Assembly: GCF_024699275.1 (NCBI RefSeq) | Contig: NZ_JAILPX010000058.1 | Location: 1-13,356 of the forward strand | Direction of reading: 5' to 3' | From: Selenomonas sp. | Lineage (GTDB): Bacteria; Bacillota_C; Negativicutes; Selenomonadales; Selenomonadaceae | DNA: 13,356 nt | Shown: positions 5,927 to 13,356 of the stretch, one piece after another | Layout: each line of letters opens with the position of its first letter | How positions within the stretch are numbered: position 1 is the first letter of the stretch | Notes under the pieces: model-generated | Databases searched by the model: none | What the model was told of the DNA's origin: nothing | What the model saw: only the letters and a program-made list of their open reading frames with translations | Program-made: the position numbers and the translations under genes

Positions 5927-6778
5927 TCAAGCAAGCAACGCCCGACGCAAGGCTTTTCTCATACAATCCAGGTTCACCTTGCAGCCTGTCCACAACGCCA
6001 AAGCTGCAGCCCCTTGCCCAGCCAGCATTTCCTCACCATTTACCGTCTTATGTCCATGCGCCTTTGCTTCCTTCAAAAAGCAAGTCTCTGCCGGCGTATA
6101 GATAATATCATATACAAAAGCATCTGCCCTGACCTTTGACCAGTCAACAGGTGGGCATTCCTCCACCTTAGGCGTCATCCCCAATGGTGTTGTATTCACC
6201 AGAAGGGCACAATCATGCAGCTTTTGGAAAAAATCCTCATCTTCCCAATGACGAATGGTTACTTTGCCGTAGGCAGAAAATTCTTTTGTCAGCGATTGCA
6301 CTTTAACAGGATTGCGCACGCCTAGCACCACTTCTGACACACCAGCTTTCAGCAGACCCCAGATAACCGCCCTAGCAGCACCACCAGCTCCCAGCAGCAC
6401 CGCCAGTTTATTGGACAGATCAATATTGCGGGCCGTCAAAGCCCCCATAAAGCCCAGATAATCCGTATTGTAACCCGTCAGCTTGCCGGAATCGTTGACC
6501 ACGGCATTGACTGCACCAATAATCCTGGCTGCTTCGTCGATTCCATCCAACAGAGGCATGATGGCCGTCTTATGGGGAATGGTCACATTCCAGCCCCGGT
6601 AATTCAAGGCTTTAAGACCGGCTACCGCCGCTGGTAAATCCTCCGGCTTCACCGGCAAGGCTGTATAGTTATAATCCATGCCGGCGTTTGCAATAGCAGC
6701 ATTTTGCAACACCGGCGAAAGAGAGTGACCAATGGGCCAGCCAATAACCCCCAAGTTCTGCGTTTTTCCGGTAATCAT
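5927..6778 (-). CDS. aroE: Shikimate 5-dehydrogenase
   Basis: The enzyme has 283 residues, normal length for AroE. It reduces 3-dehydroshikimate to shikimate with NADPH in the cytoplasmic chorismate pathway. The substrate-binding domain shows GWPIGHSLSP (Ser19, Ser21), NVTIPHK with the catalytic Lys70, and TGYNTD with Asp106. The nucleotide-binding Rossmann domain has GAGGAAR at about 130-136. The end contains VNGEEMLAGQGAAALALWTG, typical of the family. ATG at 6778 is preferred over the in-frame TTG at 6781 because AGGAG lies 8 bases before it. Its start overlaps the stop of pncB by one base (TGATG), so the two are translationally coupled. No other aromatic-pathway gene lies nearby, so pairing with NAD salvage is unusual but may only reflect shared expression. 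Confidence 0.97.
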   Translation of the reverse strand: MITGKTQNLGVIGWPIGHSLSPVLQNAAIANAGMDYNYTALPVKPEDLPAAVAGLKALNYRGWNVTIPHKTAIMPLLDGIDEAARIIGAVNAVVNDSGKLTGYNTDYLGFMGALTARNIDLSNKLAVLLGAGGAARAVIWGLLKAGVSEVVLGVRNPVKVQSLTKEFSAYGKVTIRHWEDEDFFQKLHDCALLVNTTPLGMTPKVEECPPVDWSKVRADAFVYDIIYTPAETCFLKEAKAHGHKTVNGEEMLAGQGAAALALWTGCKVNLDCMRKALRRALLA

Positions 6779-8235
6779 CAAGCATGCTCCTCACGAGTTT
6801 TGGACAGGAGTTCCATCTTGAGCTCATAATAATCCGGCGTCATATCCAAATAATGACGATGCGGATTTTCAAAGCGCTGTTCCTCTTCCCAAATCTCATT
6901 GTCCAGCTGTTCCTTGACATAATTGCGGATTTCATCCAAATCAGGCAAATCCTCTACCCGCTTGCCCTGGCGCACATAGAGCCTGCGCAGATTCTTCAGC
7001 GTACAGTTCTCAAAAGTACGGTTTTTCCAGGGCTTCTGCGGGTCCACATAGCGGAAGGGCTTACTCGTATCGATGGGCTCGCCGCATACGGCCATCATAT
7101 CGGCCACAGCCTTGCCATCTGCATCATAGACACGATACAAATCCTTCAAGCCCGGATTGGTGATTTTCTCCACGTTTTCCGAAACCTTGATGCGGGGAGC
7201 AAAGGCACCATCTTCCCCCACGGCCGCCAGTTTATAGACCGCACCGAACACAGGTTCTGATTTTGCCGTAATTAGGCGCTCGCCAATGCCAAAGCTGTCA
7301 ATGCAGGCCCCCTGCCCCAACAGGGAAGTTACCGTAAATTCATCCAGGCTGTTGGACACCACAATCATACAATCCTCCAGTCCTGCCGCGTCCAGCATCT
7401 TGCGCACCCGCTTGGAAAGGTACGCCAAATCGCCAGAATCGATGCGAATGCCGCGCAGACGCTTGCCCATGGGTTCCAGAATCTCATGGGCCACCCGGAT
7501 GGCATTGGGAATCCCCGAATGAATGACATCATAGGTATCCACCAACAATACCGTAGCATCGGGATATGTTTCCGCGTACTTTTGGAACGCCGTGAATTCA
7601 TCACCATAAAACATCACCCAGCTATGGGCCATGGTGCCGGAAATGGGAATATTGAACATCTGACCGGCAGACACCGTAGCTGTCCCCACCACGCCGCCGA
7701 TATAGGCCGCCCGGGCGCCATAGGTTGCTGCATCCATATTATGGGCCCGACGGGCACCAAAATCCGAAACGGCCCGGCCCTGCGCAGCTTTTACAATCCG
7801 CCGTGCCTTGGTGGCAATCAGGGACTGATGATTGACCTGGGCCAGAATAGCCGTTTCCACCAATTGGGCATCAATCAGAGGTGCCACCACCGTGATACAA
7901 GGCTCGTTGGGATACATGATGGTCCCTTCCGGCATGGCATAGATATCACCACTAAAGTGAAAATTCTCCAGATAATTCAGAAACGCTTCGGAAAACATCT
8001 GCTGCTGCCGGAAGTATTCCACATCCTCGTGGGAGAACTTCATGTTTTCCACGTACTCAATAACCTGTTCCAAACCAGCGAAGATGGCAAAGCCTCCCTT
8101 ATCGGGATTTGCCCGATAGAATACATCGAAAGCCACCTGTACATCCTTATCATGATCCTGAAAATAACCATTGGCCATGGTCATTTCATAGAAATCCATC
8201 ATCATGGTTATATTGCGTTTATCAAACTGTGTCAA
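6778..8235 (-). CDS. pncB: Nicotinate phosphoribosyltransferase
   Basis: The enzyme has 485 residues from a TTG start at 8235. GGAGG at 8247-8243 lies 7 bases before that TTG, and the resulting N-terminus MTQFDKRNIT matches the family's usual beginning. An upstream in-frame GTG at 8265 lacks this. It joins nicotinate to PRPP, with ATP hydrolysis, to make nicotinate mononucleotide in the Preiss-Handler NAD salvage route. Visible motifs include DFYEMTMANGYF, VSDFGARRAHN (substrate binding), GTMAHSW with His204, the residue phosphorylated in this family, and RIDSGDLAYLSK. It is the first gene of a pncB-aroE transcription unit with its own extended -10 promoter. The length fits the longer bacterial NAPRTase group. 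Nothing suggests it is broken. Confidence 0.96.
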   Translation of the reverse strand: MTQFDKRNITMMMDFYEMTMANGYFQDHDKDVQVAFDVFYRANPDKGGFAIFAGLEQVIEYVENMKFSHEDVEYFRQQQMFSEAFLNYLENFHFSGDIYAMPEGTIMYPNEPCITVVAPLIDAQLVETAILAQVNHQSLIATKARRIVKAAQGRAVSDFGARRAHNMDAATYGARAAYIGGVVGTATVSAGQMFNIPISGTMAHSWVMFYGDEFTAFQKYAETYPDATVLLVDTYDVIHSGIPNAIRVAHEILEPMGKRLRGIRIDSGDLAYLSKRVRKMLDAAGLEDCMIVVSNSLDEFTVTSLLGQGACIDSFGIGERLITAKSEPVFGAVYKLAAVGEDGAFAPRIKVSENVEKITNPGLKDLYRVYDADGKAVADMMAVCGEPIDTSKPFRYVDPQKPWKNRTFENCTLKNLRRLYVRQGKRVEDLPDLDEIRNYVKEQLDNEIWEEEQRFENPHRHYLDMTPDYYELKMELLSKTREEHA

Positions 8236-8285
8236 AAGGACACCTCCAGTATACGGCAAAGCCACTATAGAAATAATACTATTGT

Positions 8286-8314
8286 ATTATAGCATCTTCC
8301 CAGCGCCTAGGCAA
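8286..8314 (-). promoter_or_regulatory. Promoter of pncB-aroE
   Basis: On the minus strand -10 TATAAT (8291-8286) preceded by TGC (extended -10) and -35 TTGCCT (8314-8309, four of six matches) are 17 bases apart. The expected transcription start is about 45 bases before the pncB TTG start. Confidence 0.78.
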
Positions 8315-8390
8315 AACATACTTAACTTTCTGCCAAAAGAATCCTCCAAACCTTATCCTAAGGGGCAAAGACCCCAAAATCACGCAAAAA

Positions 8391-8416
8391 CGGCACCTGC
8401 CATTCAGCAAGTGCCG
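8391..8416 (-). terminator. Terminator after the YbjN-like gene
   Basis: The minus strand forms CGGCACTTGC/GCAGGTGCCG, ten pairs with one G-U, around a six-base loop, followed by TTTTTGCGTGATTTT. It lies 16 bases after the stop at 8432 and ends the pot/YbjN-like unit ahead of the pncB promoter. Confidence 0.87.
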
Positions 8417-8431
8417 CTAATTCATCTCGGC

Positions 8432-8875
8432 TTACCAGATTTCTTTCATCCAGCTGCGATAATTCTCTTCCAGGAACTTAATCAATACATCAAACATACC
8501 GTAAACTTCCTCACCCAGTTCCGGGAAATCGCCTTCTTCCTTGCCCGGCGTAAGCAGGCATATGTCAAGGATCAACGCTCCCGCCTGGTCGAAATACAAT
8601 TTGAACGGTTTGTATTTCATATTCTGCTCACTGATCATACGCAGAACAGCAAGTTCATTTTCCTCGGTGCGGGCCTTCGGGGAAATCTGCACCCGAATCA
8701 TGGAAAACACACTGTCATCCAAGAGTACCAGCGTGGGCAGCTGCTGACCTTCCACCACGATGTGGGAACGATAAACCACCGTATGCTGGGCATCATCGGC
8801 TACCTCTTCCACTTGAAAGGCATCGATCTTTTTTTCTTCCAGATACTTATTAAAAACTTCTGCTTTGATATTCAT
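8432..8875 (-). CDS. YbjN-like small protein of unknown function
   Basis: This is a 147-residue acidic, soluble protein without signal peptide or membrane segment. ATG 8875 follows AAAGGAG at about 10 bases. It starts with a helix (NIKAEVFNKYLEEKKID), then alternating strands (HTVVYRSHIVVEGQQLPTLVLLDDSVFSMIRVQI), a helix (NELAVLRMISEQNMKYKPFKL), more strands (LILDICLL) and a C-terminal helix (VYGMFDVLIKFLEENY). This order resembles the YbjN / secretion-chaperone-like fold, where proteins often act as chaperones or adaptors, but no catalytic residue is visible and no function can be assigned. It follows potD by 124 bases with no clear terminator or strong promoter between, so it may be transcribed with the pot operon. 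Whether it has any link to polyamine uptake is unknown. Confidence 0.8.
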   Translation of the reverse strand: MNIKAEVFNKYLEEKKIDAFQVEEVADDAQHTVVYRSHIVVEGQQLPTLVLLDDSVFSMIRVQISPKARTEENELAVLRMISEQNMKYKPFKLYFDQAGALILDICLLTPGKEEGDFPELGEEVYGMFDVLIKFLEENYRSWMKEIW

Positions 8876-8999
8876 AAAAAAACAACTCCTTTATTTCTAC
8901 GCTATCGTTACGTATATTCCACAAAGAAGCTGTTTTTTCCTGTTTTTATTTTCCCCTTTTTCAAAGCAGGCTGCTTTCGCCAAGGCCAGTTCCCGAAAA

Positions 9000-10088
9000 T
9001 TATTCAACCTTGACCTGCAGCCAAAGCTTCGTATAGAGCTTGTCCAAAGCCTCTCCCAGGTAACGATACGTTTCCTGTCCTTTATAAATCGCTTCCGGCG
9101 GAAAAGCCGTATCCACGTACTCGCCCAAATCTTCCTCCACCTGCTCCTTGACCGCAGTATTCGGCGTAGAATAGCCCAATTCTTCAAAGTTAGCCGCTGC
9201 GATATCCGGCCGGCACATGAAATCGATAAACTTATGGGCATTTTCCACATGACGGGCATTCTTAGGAATCACCCAGCAGTCCAGCCAGACATTTGTTCCC
9301 TCTTTAGGCGCAGGCTGAAACCGCAGTGCCGGATTGGACTTCATGAGATTAATGGCTTCACCGGAAAAAACGACCCCCAGAGCCGCTTCTCCAGAACTTA
9401 GTTTATCCCGGATATCGTCCACACCATAAGCCTGCACCAAAGGCTTTTGCTGAATCAGCATATCCCTGGCCGCCTTCAGTTCCTCCTCATTGGTGGTATT
9501 CATGGAATAGCCCAGAATCTTCAGGGAAATCATTATGGCATCCCGGGCAGAATCCTGCATGAGGATACTATCCTTATAGCGCTCATCCCAAAGGATTTTC
9601 CAACTGTCCACGGGCTCATGAACCATGGTCGTATTATACATGATGCCCACCGTTCCCCAGCAATAAGGCACGGTATATTTTCCATCCTGGTCAAAGGCTC
9701 TCGACTGCGCGAAAAAGTCCTGACCGATATACTTGCGGGCATTTGGCAGCTGATTATAATCCAACGGCTGCAAGAGATGATTATGGATAAGCTTGTGAAT
9801 CATGTAATCGGAGGGACAGAGGATATCATAGGACTCTGCTCCCTCGGCAATGCGCGGATACATGCTCTCGTTGGTATCGTACTCATCCAATACCACCTTG
9901 ATGCCGGTTTCCTCCTCAAACTGCTTGATGACCTCCGGGTTAAGGTAATCCCCCCAGCTATAGACATAGAGCACATCGGCACCGTCATCCTTATCCTCGG
10001 CCAGCATATCACAGCCAGACAATGAGAAACTGCACAGCACCAACAGGACAATCCACAGAGAACGCAGCTTTCGCCTCAACATCTTCAT
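9000..10088 (-). CDS. potD: Spermidine/putrescine ABC transporter substrate-binding lipoprotein
   Basis: The protein has 362 residues. The N-terminus is a lipoprotein signal: basic MKMLRRKLR, a hydrophobic core, and lipobox LSGC with Cys26 as the lipidated residue. The mature part begins with the PotD/PotF signature LYVYSWGDYLNPEVIKQFEEE and continues with DILCPSDYMIHKLI, YTVPYCWGTVGIMYN and a C-terminal region ending in LWLQVKVE. It captures polyamines outside the membrane and hands them to PotBC. Which polyamine it prefers cannot be judged from sequence. The ATG overlaps the potC stop by four bases (ATGA). It is the last of four pot genes in standard order. No obvious terminator follows. 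Confidence 0.95.
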   Translation of the reverse strand: MKMLRRKLRSLWIVLLVLCSFSLSGCDMLAEDKDDGADVLYVYSWGDYLNPEVIKQFEEETGIKVVLDEYDTNESMYPRIAEGAESYDILCPSDYMIHKLIHNHLLQPLDYNQLPNARKYIGQDFFAQSRAFDQDGKYTVPYCWGTVGIMYNTTMVHEPVDSWKILWDERYKDSILMQDSARDAIMISLKILGYSMNTTNEEELKAARDMLIQQKPLVQAYGVDDIRDKLSSGEAALGVVFSGEAINLMKSNPALRFQPAPKEGTNVWLDCWVIPKNARHVENAHKFIDFMCRPDIAAANFEELGYSTPNTAVKEQVEEDLGEYVDTAFPPEAIYKGQETYRYLGEALDKLYTKLWLQVKVE

Positions 10089-10885
10089 GCTTTCTGCCCC
10101 CTTCTTTCTGCCGCCCGATAGCGCCGGATTACCTTATAATTGAACATCAGCAGCATGGCAAACACCAAAACGCCACAGAAGAACAACGTGGACAGCGCAT
10201 ACATTTCCGGATGCACCCCTAGTTTCAGTTCCGCATAGATTTCTGTGGTCAGGGTTTCAATGCCTGCGCCCTTGGTAAAGTAAGTCACGATAAAATCATC
10301 GGCGCTCATGGCAAAGGACAGCAAAAAAGCCGCCATAATACCGGGCATAAGCTCCGGCAGAATGACCTTACGGAAAGCCTGCACCGGTGTAGCTCCTAAA
10401 TCCCGGGCCGCCTCATACCAGACATCATCCATGATGAGAACCTGCGGCAATATGCACAGCATGGCATAGGGCAGGCTGATGACGATATGGGAAAGCAGAA
10501 TCGTATCATAGCCCAAGCGCAGGCCTAAGCCTAAAAACAGCAACATCAGCGAGATCCCCGTGACGATATCGGCATTGAGTAAGGGAATGTTCGCCAGCCC
10601 CCGCAGCAGCATTCGGCCCTGTTTCCCCATCTGACGCATGCCCAGCGCGGTCACCAGTGCCAATAATGTCGCCAGCAAAGCCGAAGCCACGCCAATGGTC
10701 AGCGTATTGGTAAAAGCATTGATGATATCTTCGCTTTCCAGCAGTTTTTCGTACCATTCCCAAGTGAATCCCGTCCATTGCCCCCGATAACGACTGGCAT
10801 TAAAGGATTGGGCAATCAGTACCACAATGGGAGCATAGAGAAAGGTCACAATGAAACCAAGGTATAGATTTTTGACTTTCCGCAT
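10085..10885 (-). CDS. potC: Spermidine/putrescine ABC transporter permease PotC
   Basis: The protein has 266 residues, the usual PotC length, with about six membrane helices. The first lies at ~8-26 (YLGFIVTFLYAPIVVLIAQ) and is followed by the PotC-typical SFNASRYRGQWTGFTWEWY. The cytoplasmic EAA loop that docks on the ATPase is YEAARDLGATPVQAFRKVIL followed by PELMPG. DDFIVTYFTKGAG near the end is also characteristic. It forms the channel with PotB. Its ATG overlaps the potB stop by one base (TAATG), and its own stop overlaps the potD start, so translation of the three genes is coupled. Confidence 0.96.
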   Translation of the reverse strand: MRKVKNLYLGFIVTFLYAPIVVLIAQSFNASRYRGQWTGFTWEWYEKLLESEDIINAFTNTLTIGVASALLATLLALVTALGMRQMGKQGRMLLRGLANIPLLNADIVTGISLMLLFLGLGLRLGYDTILLSHIVISLPYAMLCILPQVLIMDDVWYEAARDLGATPVQAFRKVILPELMPGIMAAFLLSFAMSADDFIVTYFTKGAGIETLTTEIYAELKLGVHPEMYALSTLFFCGVLVFAMLLMFNYKVIRRYRAAERRGQKA

Positions 10886-11721
10886 TATGGCCGCCCTCCC
10901 TTCTTCGCCTGCTTGCCATTATCCGTAAAGGCTTCCAGCAGGATGTTCAGGATGATAAAGACCATCAGCACCATGGACAGGGCACTGCCCAGCTGCCAGT
11001 CGTAGGCCGCCGTAAACTCCTGTTCGATGATATTACCGACCAGAAGCACCTTATTGCCCCCCAAAAGAGCACTGATGACAAAAGTCGTCAGCGCCGGAAT
11101 GAACACCATGGTGGAACCACTGACTATGCCTGGCATGGACAGTGGCAAAAGCACCCGTCTAAAGGTCTGATAATGGTTGGCCCCTAAATCCTGCGCCGCT
11201 TCGATAATGCTGTTATCGATACGATTGATGGCCACATAAAGAGGCAGCACCATATAGGGCAGAAAATTATAGACCATGCCGATGATGATGGCCAAGGGCG
11301 TATTGATGATATTCATCTCCGGCCATCCCCAGGCATGGAAGAACATGTTCAGCAAACCGTGTTTCTCCAATATGGTCTGCCAGGCCATGGTGGTCAACAA
11401 AGAATTCATCCATAACGGCAATAGGAACAGGATAAAAATCAACAGTCCCCGGCTCTCTTTGCGCTCCCTTAAAATCATGCACAAGGGATAAGCCAGTATC
11501 AGGCAGACAAACGTGCTGGCAAGAGCCAGCTCTACGGATAATCCCAGAGCCTTCACATATTCCCACTGCAGCACCGTTTGCAGGTGTTCCAGGGTAAAAC
11601 CGCCGGCGGCATCCTTCAGCCCATTCCAAAGCACAAAGAACAGGGGCAGCACGATAAAGATTGCTGCCCAAAGGCAGAAGGGCAAGGCTAGGAAGCGCTG
11701 AGTTGAAAGGCGTTCATTCAT
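10885..11721 (-). CDS. potB: Spermidine/putrescine ABC transporter permease PotB
   Basis: This is a 278-residue inner-membrane protein with about six helices, the first at ~12-32 (LPFCLWAAIFIVLPLFFVLW). The EAA loop is IEAAQDLGANHYQTFRRVLL followed by PLSMPG, the docking site for PotA. ALTTFVISALLGGNKVLLVG is a typical PotB segment. It pairs with PotC as the heterodimeric channel. The ATG at 11721 lies inside the end of potA, an 8-base overlap (ATGAATGA), with potA ending TGA at 11714. Codon use and GC look like its neighbours. Confidence 0.96.
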   Translation of the reverse strand: MNERLSTQRFLALPFCLWAAIFIVLPLFFVLWNGLKDAAGGFTLEHLQTVLQWEYVKALGLSVELALASTFVCLILAYPLCMILRERKESRGLLIFILFLLPLWMNSLLTTMAWQTILEKHGLLNMFFHAWGWPEMNIINTPLAIIIGMVYNFLPYMVLPLYVAINRIDNSIIEAAQDLGANHYQTFRRVLLPLSMPGIVSGSTMVFIPALTTFVISALLGGNKVLLVGNIIEQEFTAAYDWQLGSALSMVLMVFIILNILLEAFTDNGKQAKKGGRP

Positions 11722-12784
11722 CGCTCACCGCCTCCTCGTCTTCCGACTCGGGCTTTGCCATAATCTGAATATTGGCAGCAGCCAGCTTGATGCCTACCTC
11801 TTTTCCCTGTTCGTGACCGGTAATGGTCTGCACCAGCCATTCAAAGCCGCCGGCCTCGATGGTGATATCATACACGGTTCCCTTGAAGACAACCTGCTTG
11901 ATTCTCCCGGTGAACTGCCCGTCCTCCAGACTGCAAATCTGAATGTCCTCCGGACGAATCTGCACATCCACGGGAACGTTTTCCCCAAAGCCGGTATTGA
12001 TGCAGGGAATATCCTTCCCTAAAAGATGGACCAGTTTATCCCGCACCATAATGCCATCGATGATATTGCTGTCACCGATGAAATCCGCCACAAAAGCATT
12101 TTCCGGTTCATTGTATACGTTTTCCGGTGTCCCAATCTGCTGAATCCAGCCCTGATTCATGACCACCACTGTATCGGACATGGACAGAGCCTCTTCCTGA
12201 TCATGGGTGACAAAGACAAAGGTAATGCCCAGTTCCCGCTTGATCTTAACCAGTTCCCGCTGCATATTCTGCCGCAGTTTCAAGTCCAAGGCCGACAGCG
12301 GCTCATCCAGCAGCAGCACCTTGGGTTCATTGACGATGGCCCGGGCAATGGCAATGCGCTGCTGCTGCCCCCCGGACATCTGGGTCACCCGGGCATGTTC
12401 ATAGCCATCCAGATTTACCAGCTTTAATGCATATTTTATCTTATCGCGAATATAGCTTGCGCTTTTCCCTTTGAGCTTCAGTCCAAAGGCGATATTGTCC
12501 GCCACATCCATATGGGAAAACAACGAATACTTCTGAAACACCGTATTGACCTGCCGTTTTTCCGGCTGCAAATTGGTTATATCCTGTCCGGCAAACAATA
12601 TCCGTCCACTGTCCGGTGTCTCAAAACCGCCAATCAACCGCAGAATCGTGGTCTTGCCACAGCCCGAGGGGCCCAAAAGAGTCACAAATTCGTTCTCATG
12701 AATGGTTAAATCCAGGTCTTCCAAAATCTTTCGACCATCGTAGCTTTTGTTAACGCGTTCAAGACGCAAGAGTTCTTTTTCCAT
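11714..12784 (-). CDS. potA: Spermidine/putrescine ABC transporter ATP-binding protein
   Basis: The protein has 356 residues. The nucleotide-binding domain shows Walker A GPSGCGKTT (38-46), Q-loop Gln84 in VFQKYSLF, signature MSGGQQQR (136-143), Walker B VLLLDE (156-161), the SALD D-loop and the H-loop His194 in VTHDQ. The C-terminal ~110 residues form the OB-like regulatory (TOBE) region with VQIRPEDI. It powers polyamine import by ATP hydrolysis on the cytoplasmic face. In the related E. coli protein the C-terminal region takes part in feedback by spermidine; that is only known for the family. It is the first gene of potABCD, with AAGGGA about 8 bases before ATG 12784. A palindrome sits 35-49 bases upstream. 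Confidence 0.96.
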   Translation of the reverse strand: MEKELLRLERVNKSYDGRKILEDLDLTIHENEFVTLLGPSGCGKTTILRLIGGFETPDSGRILFAGQDITNLQPEKRQVNTVFQKYSLFSHMDVADNIAFGLKLKGKSASYIRDKIKYALKLVNLDGYEHARVTQMSGGQQQRIAIARAIVNEPKVLLLDEPLSALDLKLRQNMQRELVKIKRELGITFVFVTHDQEEALSMSDTVVVMNQGWIQQIGTPENVYNEPENAFVADFIGDSNIIDGIMVRDKLVHLLGKDIPCINTGFGENVPVDVQIRPEDIQICSLEDGQFTGRIKQVVFKGTVYDITIEAGGFEWLVQTITGHEQGKEVGIKLAAANIQIMAKPESEDEEAVSDE

Positions 12785-12880
12785 TTATCGTCCCTTTTCT
12801 CATCAATCATATTTAAATTATTGTACAACAATACTAATTTATCATAGCATATTTATGATCTAAAATCTATATTATAAAAA
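12785..12880 (-). promoter_or_regulatory. AT-rich potA upstream region with possible promoter
   Basis: This stretch is far more AT-rich than the pot genes. Candidate -10 boxes on the minus strand are TATAAT (12876-12871) and TATGAT (12846-12841), but neither has a good -35 partner at 17 bases. An inverted repeat ATCATA/TATGAT (12841-12846, 12854-12859) overlaps the second. The pot promoter probably lies here, but its exact place is not clear. Confidence 0.4.
12819..12833. promoter_or_regulatory. Palindrome upstream of potA, possible operator
   Basis: TATTGT (12819-12824) and ACAATA (12828-12833) are perfect 6-base arms around the three-base centre ACA. The site lies 35-49 bases before the potA ATG, where a repressor or activator could act on the pot operon. 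No named regulator's consensus is recognised. Confidence 0.4.
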
Positions 12881-12918
12881 GGAATCATAGGTAACTCGTA
12901 ATAGTCCCCCATGACTCC
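12881..12918 (-). terminator. Terminator of the upstream AT-rich gene
   Basis: The minus strand forms GGAGTCAT/ATGATTCC (8 pairs with one G-U), plus weaker inner pairing that includes ACT/AGT, followed by TTTTTATAAT. It lies ~85 bases after the stop at 13002 and separates that gene from the pot operon. Confidence 0.7.
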
Positions 12919-13001
12919 TTCATATATTATTCATCTAAAAATTACAACGAATAGCAATAGCAGATCTAAATAAAAAACCTTTCAGTCAAGCAAAATTCGC
13001 T

Positions 13002-13356
13002 TCATTTAGTATCACGCAACAGTTCTTCCATATATCGATCATTATTTTGAATCACAAGCATTTTTGCATTTTTACCTATGTATTCAATAGCATTATTCCT
13101 ATCTTTTATCTCCATCAATTTAGCCTTCCACATTTCCTTAGAAGACATTTCAAAATCATAATATAAAGCTATATCTATCGTCCTATATAATGTATTATAA
13201 TCCTTCATATGAAATAATATCAACATTTCTTTTGAACATTCGTTTGGTATTTGTACCGCTGATGAAAAAAATAATTTATCTTGTTTGCCAAATATCAACT
13301 CTGCATTTGCATTTAATGTATATACTGATTTAAAACCAAAAATATCTGGTTTTTTG
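13002..13356 (-). CDS. Unrecognised AT-rich gene, 3' part only
   Basis: The frame is open to the right window edge, so this is the last 117 residues of a longer protein; the in-frame TTG at 13298 is unlikely to be the true start. The visible part has alternating hydrophobic strands (DIFGFKSVYTLNANAELIF, KLFFSSAVQI, EMLILFHMK) and a charged helical C-terminus (SKEMWKAKLMEIKDRNNAIEYIG, then DRYMEELLRD). I do not recognise a family and see no catalytic motif. Base composition is much more AT-rich than every other gene here, a sign of different ancestry or recent acquisition. The gene ends 217 bases before potA, with its own terminator between. Confidence 0.65.
   Translation of the reverse strand, partial: KKPDIFGFKSVYTLNANAELIFGKQDKLFFSSAVQIPNECSKEMLILFHMKDYNTLYRTIDIALYYDFEMSSKEMWKAKLMEIKDRNNAIEYIGKNAKMLVIQNNDRYMEELLRDTK

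Noticed and set aside
7486..8292. Long plus-strand open frame opposite pncB
   Set aside because: It is antisense to a well-supported gene, is rich in His and Ile as expected from reverse-frame reading, and has no family resemblance.
8362..8375. GGGG/CCCC mini-hairpin upstream of pncB
   Set aside because: It has only four pairs and no T-run on either strand; probably chance.
8959..8990. AAAGCAG/CTGCTTT palindrome as potD terminator
   Set aside because: The palindrome leaves a loop of three bases or fewer and is followed by A- and G-rich sequence on the minus strand, not a T-run.
8204..9013. Plus-strand open frame of 269 codons across the pncB promoter and the YbjN-like gene
   Set aside because: It crosses a promoter, a terminator and a minus-strand gene, and shows no recognisable domain.

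Overview
The window looks like chromosomal DNA of a Bacillota bacterium, most likely a member of the Negativicutes (Selenomonas-like). The evidence is moderate GC, strong AGGAGG-type ribosome binding sites, an infC-rpmI-rplT operon with an attenuator-type leader, a VanW protein and the general flavour of the proteins. The genus is an inference. Only the leftmost ~2.3 kb is coded on the plus strand; everything else is on the minus strand.

Left end (1-2400): the C-terminal part of a tyrosine recombinase/integrase that runs in from outside the window, then a ~290-base non-coding stretch rich in TTGAC/GTCAA repeats that may be the edge of an integrated element, then a membrane-anchored VanW-family protein. 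A strong hairpin terminator separates VanW from the convergent gene on its right.

Middle (2422-5864), reading right to left: the translation operon infC-rpmI-rplT has a clear promoter, a leader with mutually exclusive terminator and antiterminator pairings, and an AUU initiation codon for IF3. Next comes a cobalamin riboswitch with its own consensus-like promoter, followed by two tandem intrinsic terminators, then a GntP-family permease. A B12 riboswitch upstream of a GntP permease, with two terminators in the leader and no other gene between, is the most unusual arrangement here.

Right part (5927-12784), also right to left: a complete potA-potB-potC-potD polyamine ABC importer operon with overlapping genes, a small YbjN-like protein with its terminator, then a pncB-aroE pair (nicotinate salvage and shikimate dehydrogenase) that share a one-base stop/start overlap and have a good extended -10 promoter.

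Right end (12785-13356): an AT-rich region with a terminator, a near-perfect palindrome in front of potA, and the 3' end of an unrecognised AT-rich gene that runs off the window. No CRISPR array, rRNA, complete tRNA gene or insertion sequence was seen.
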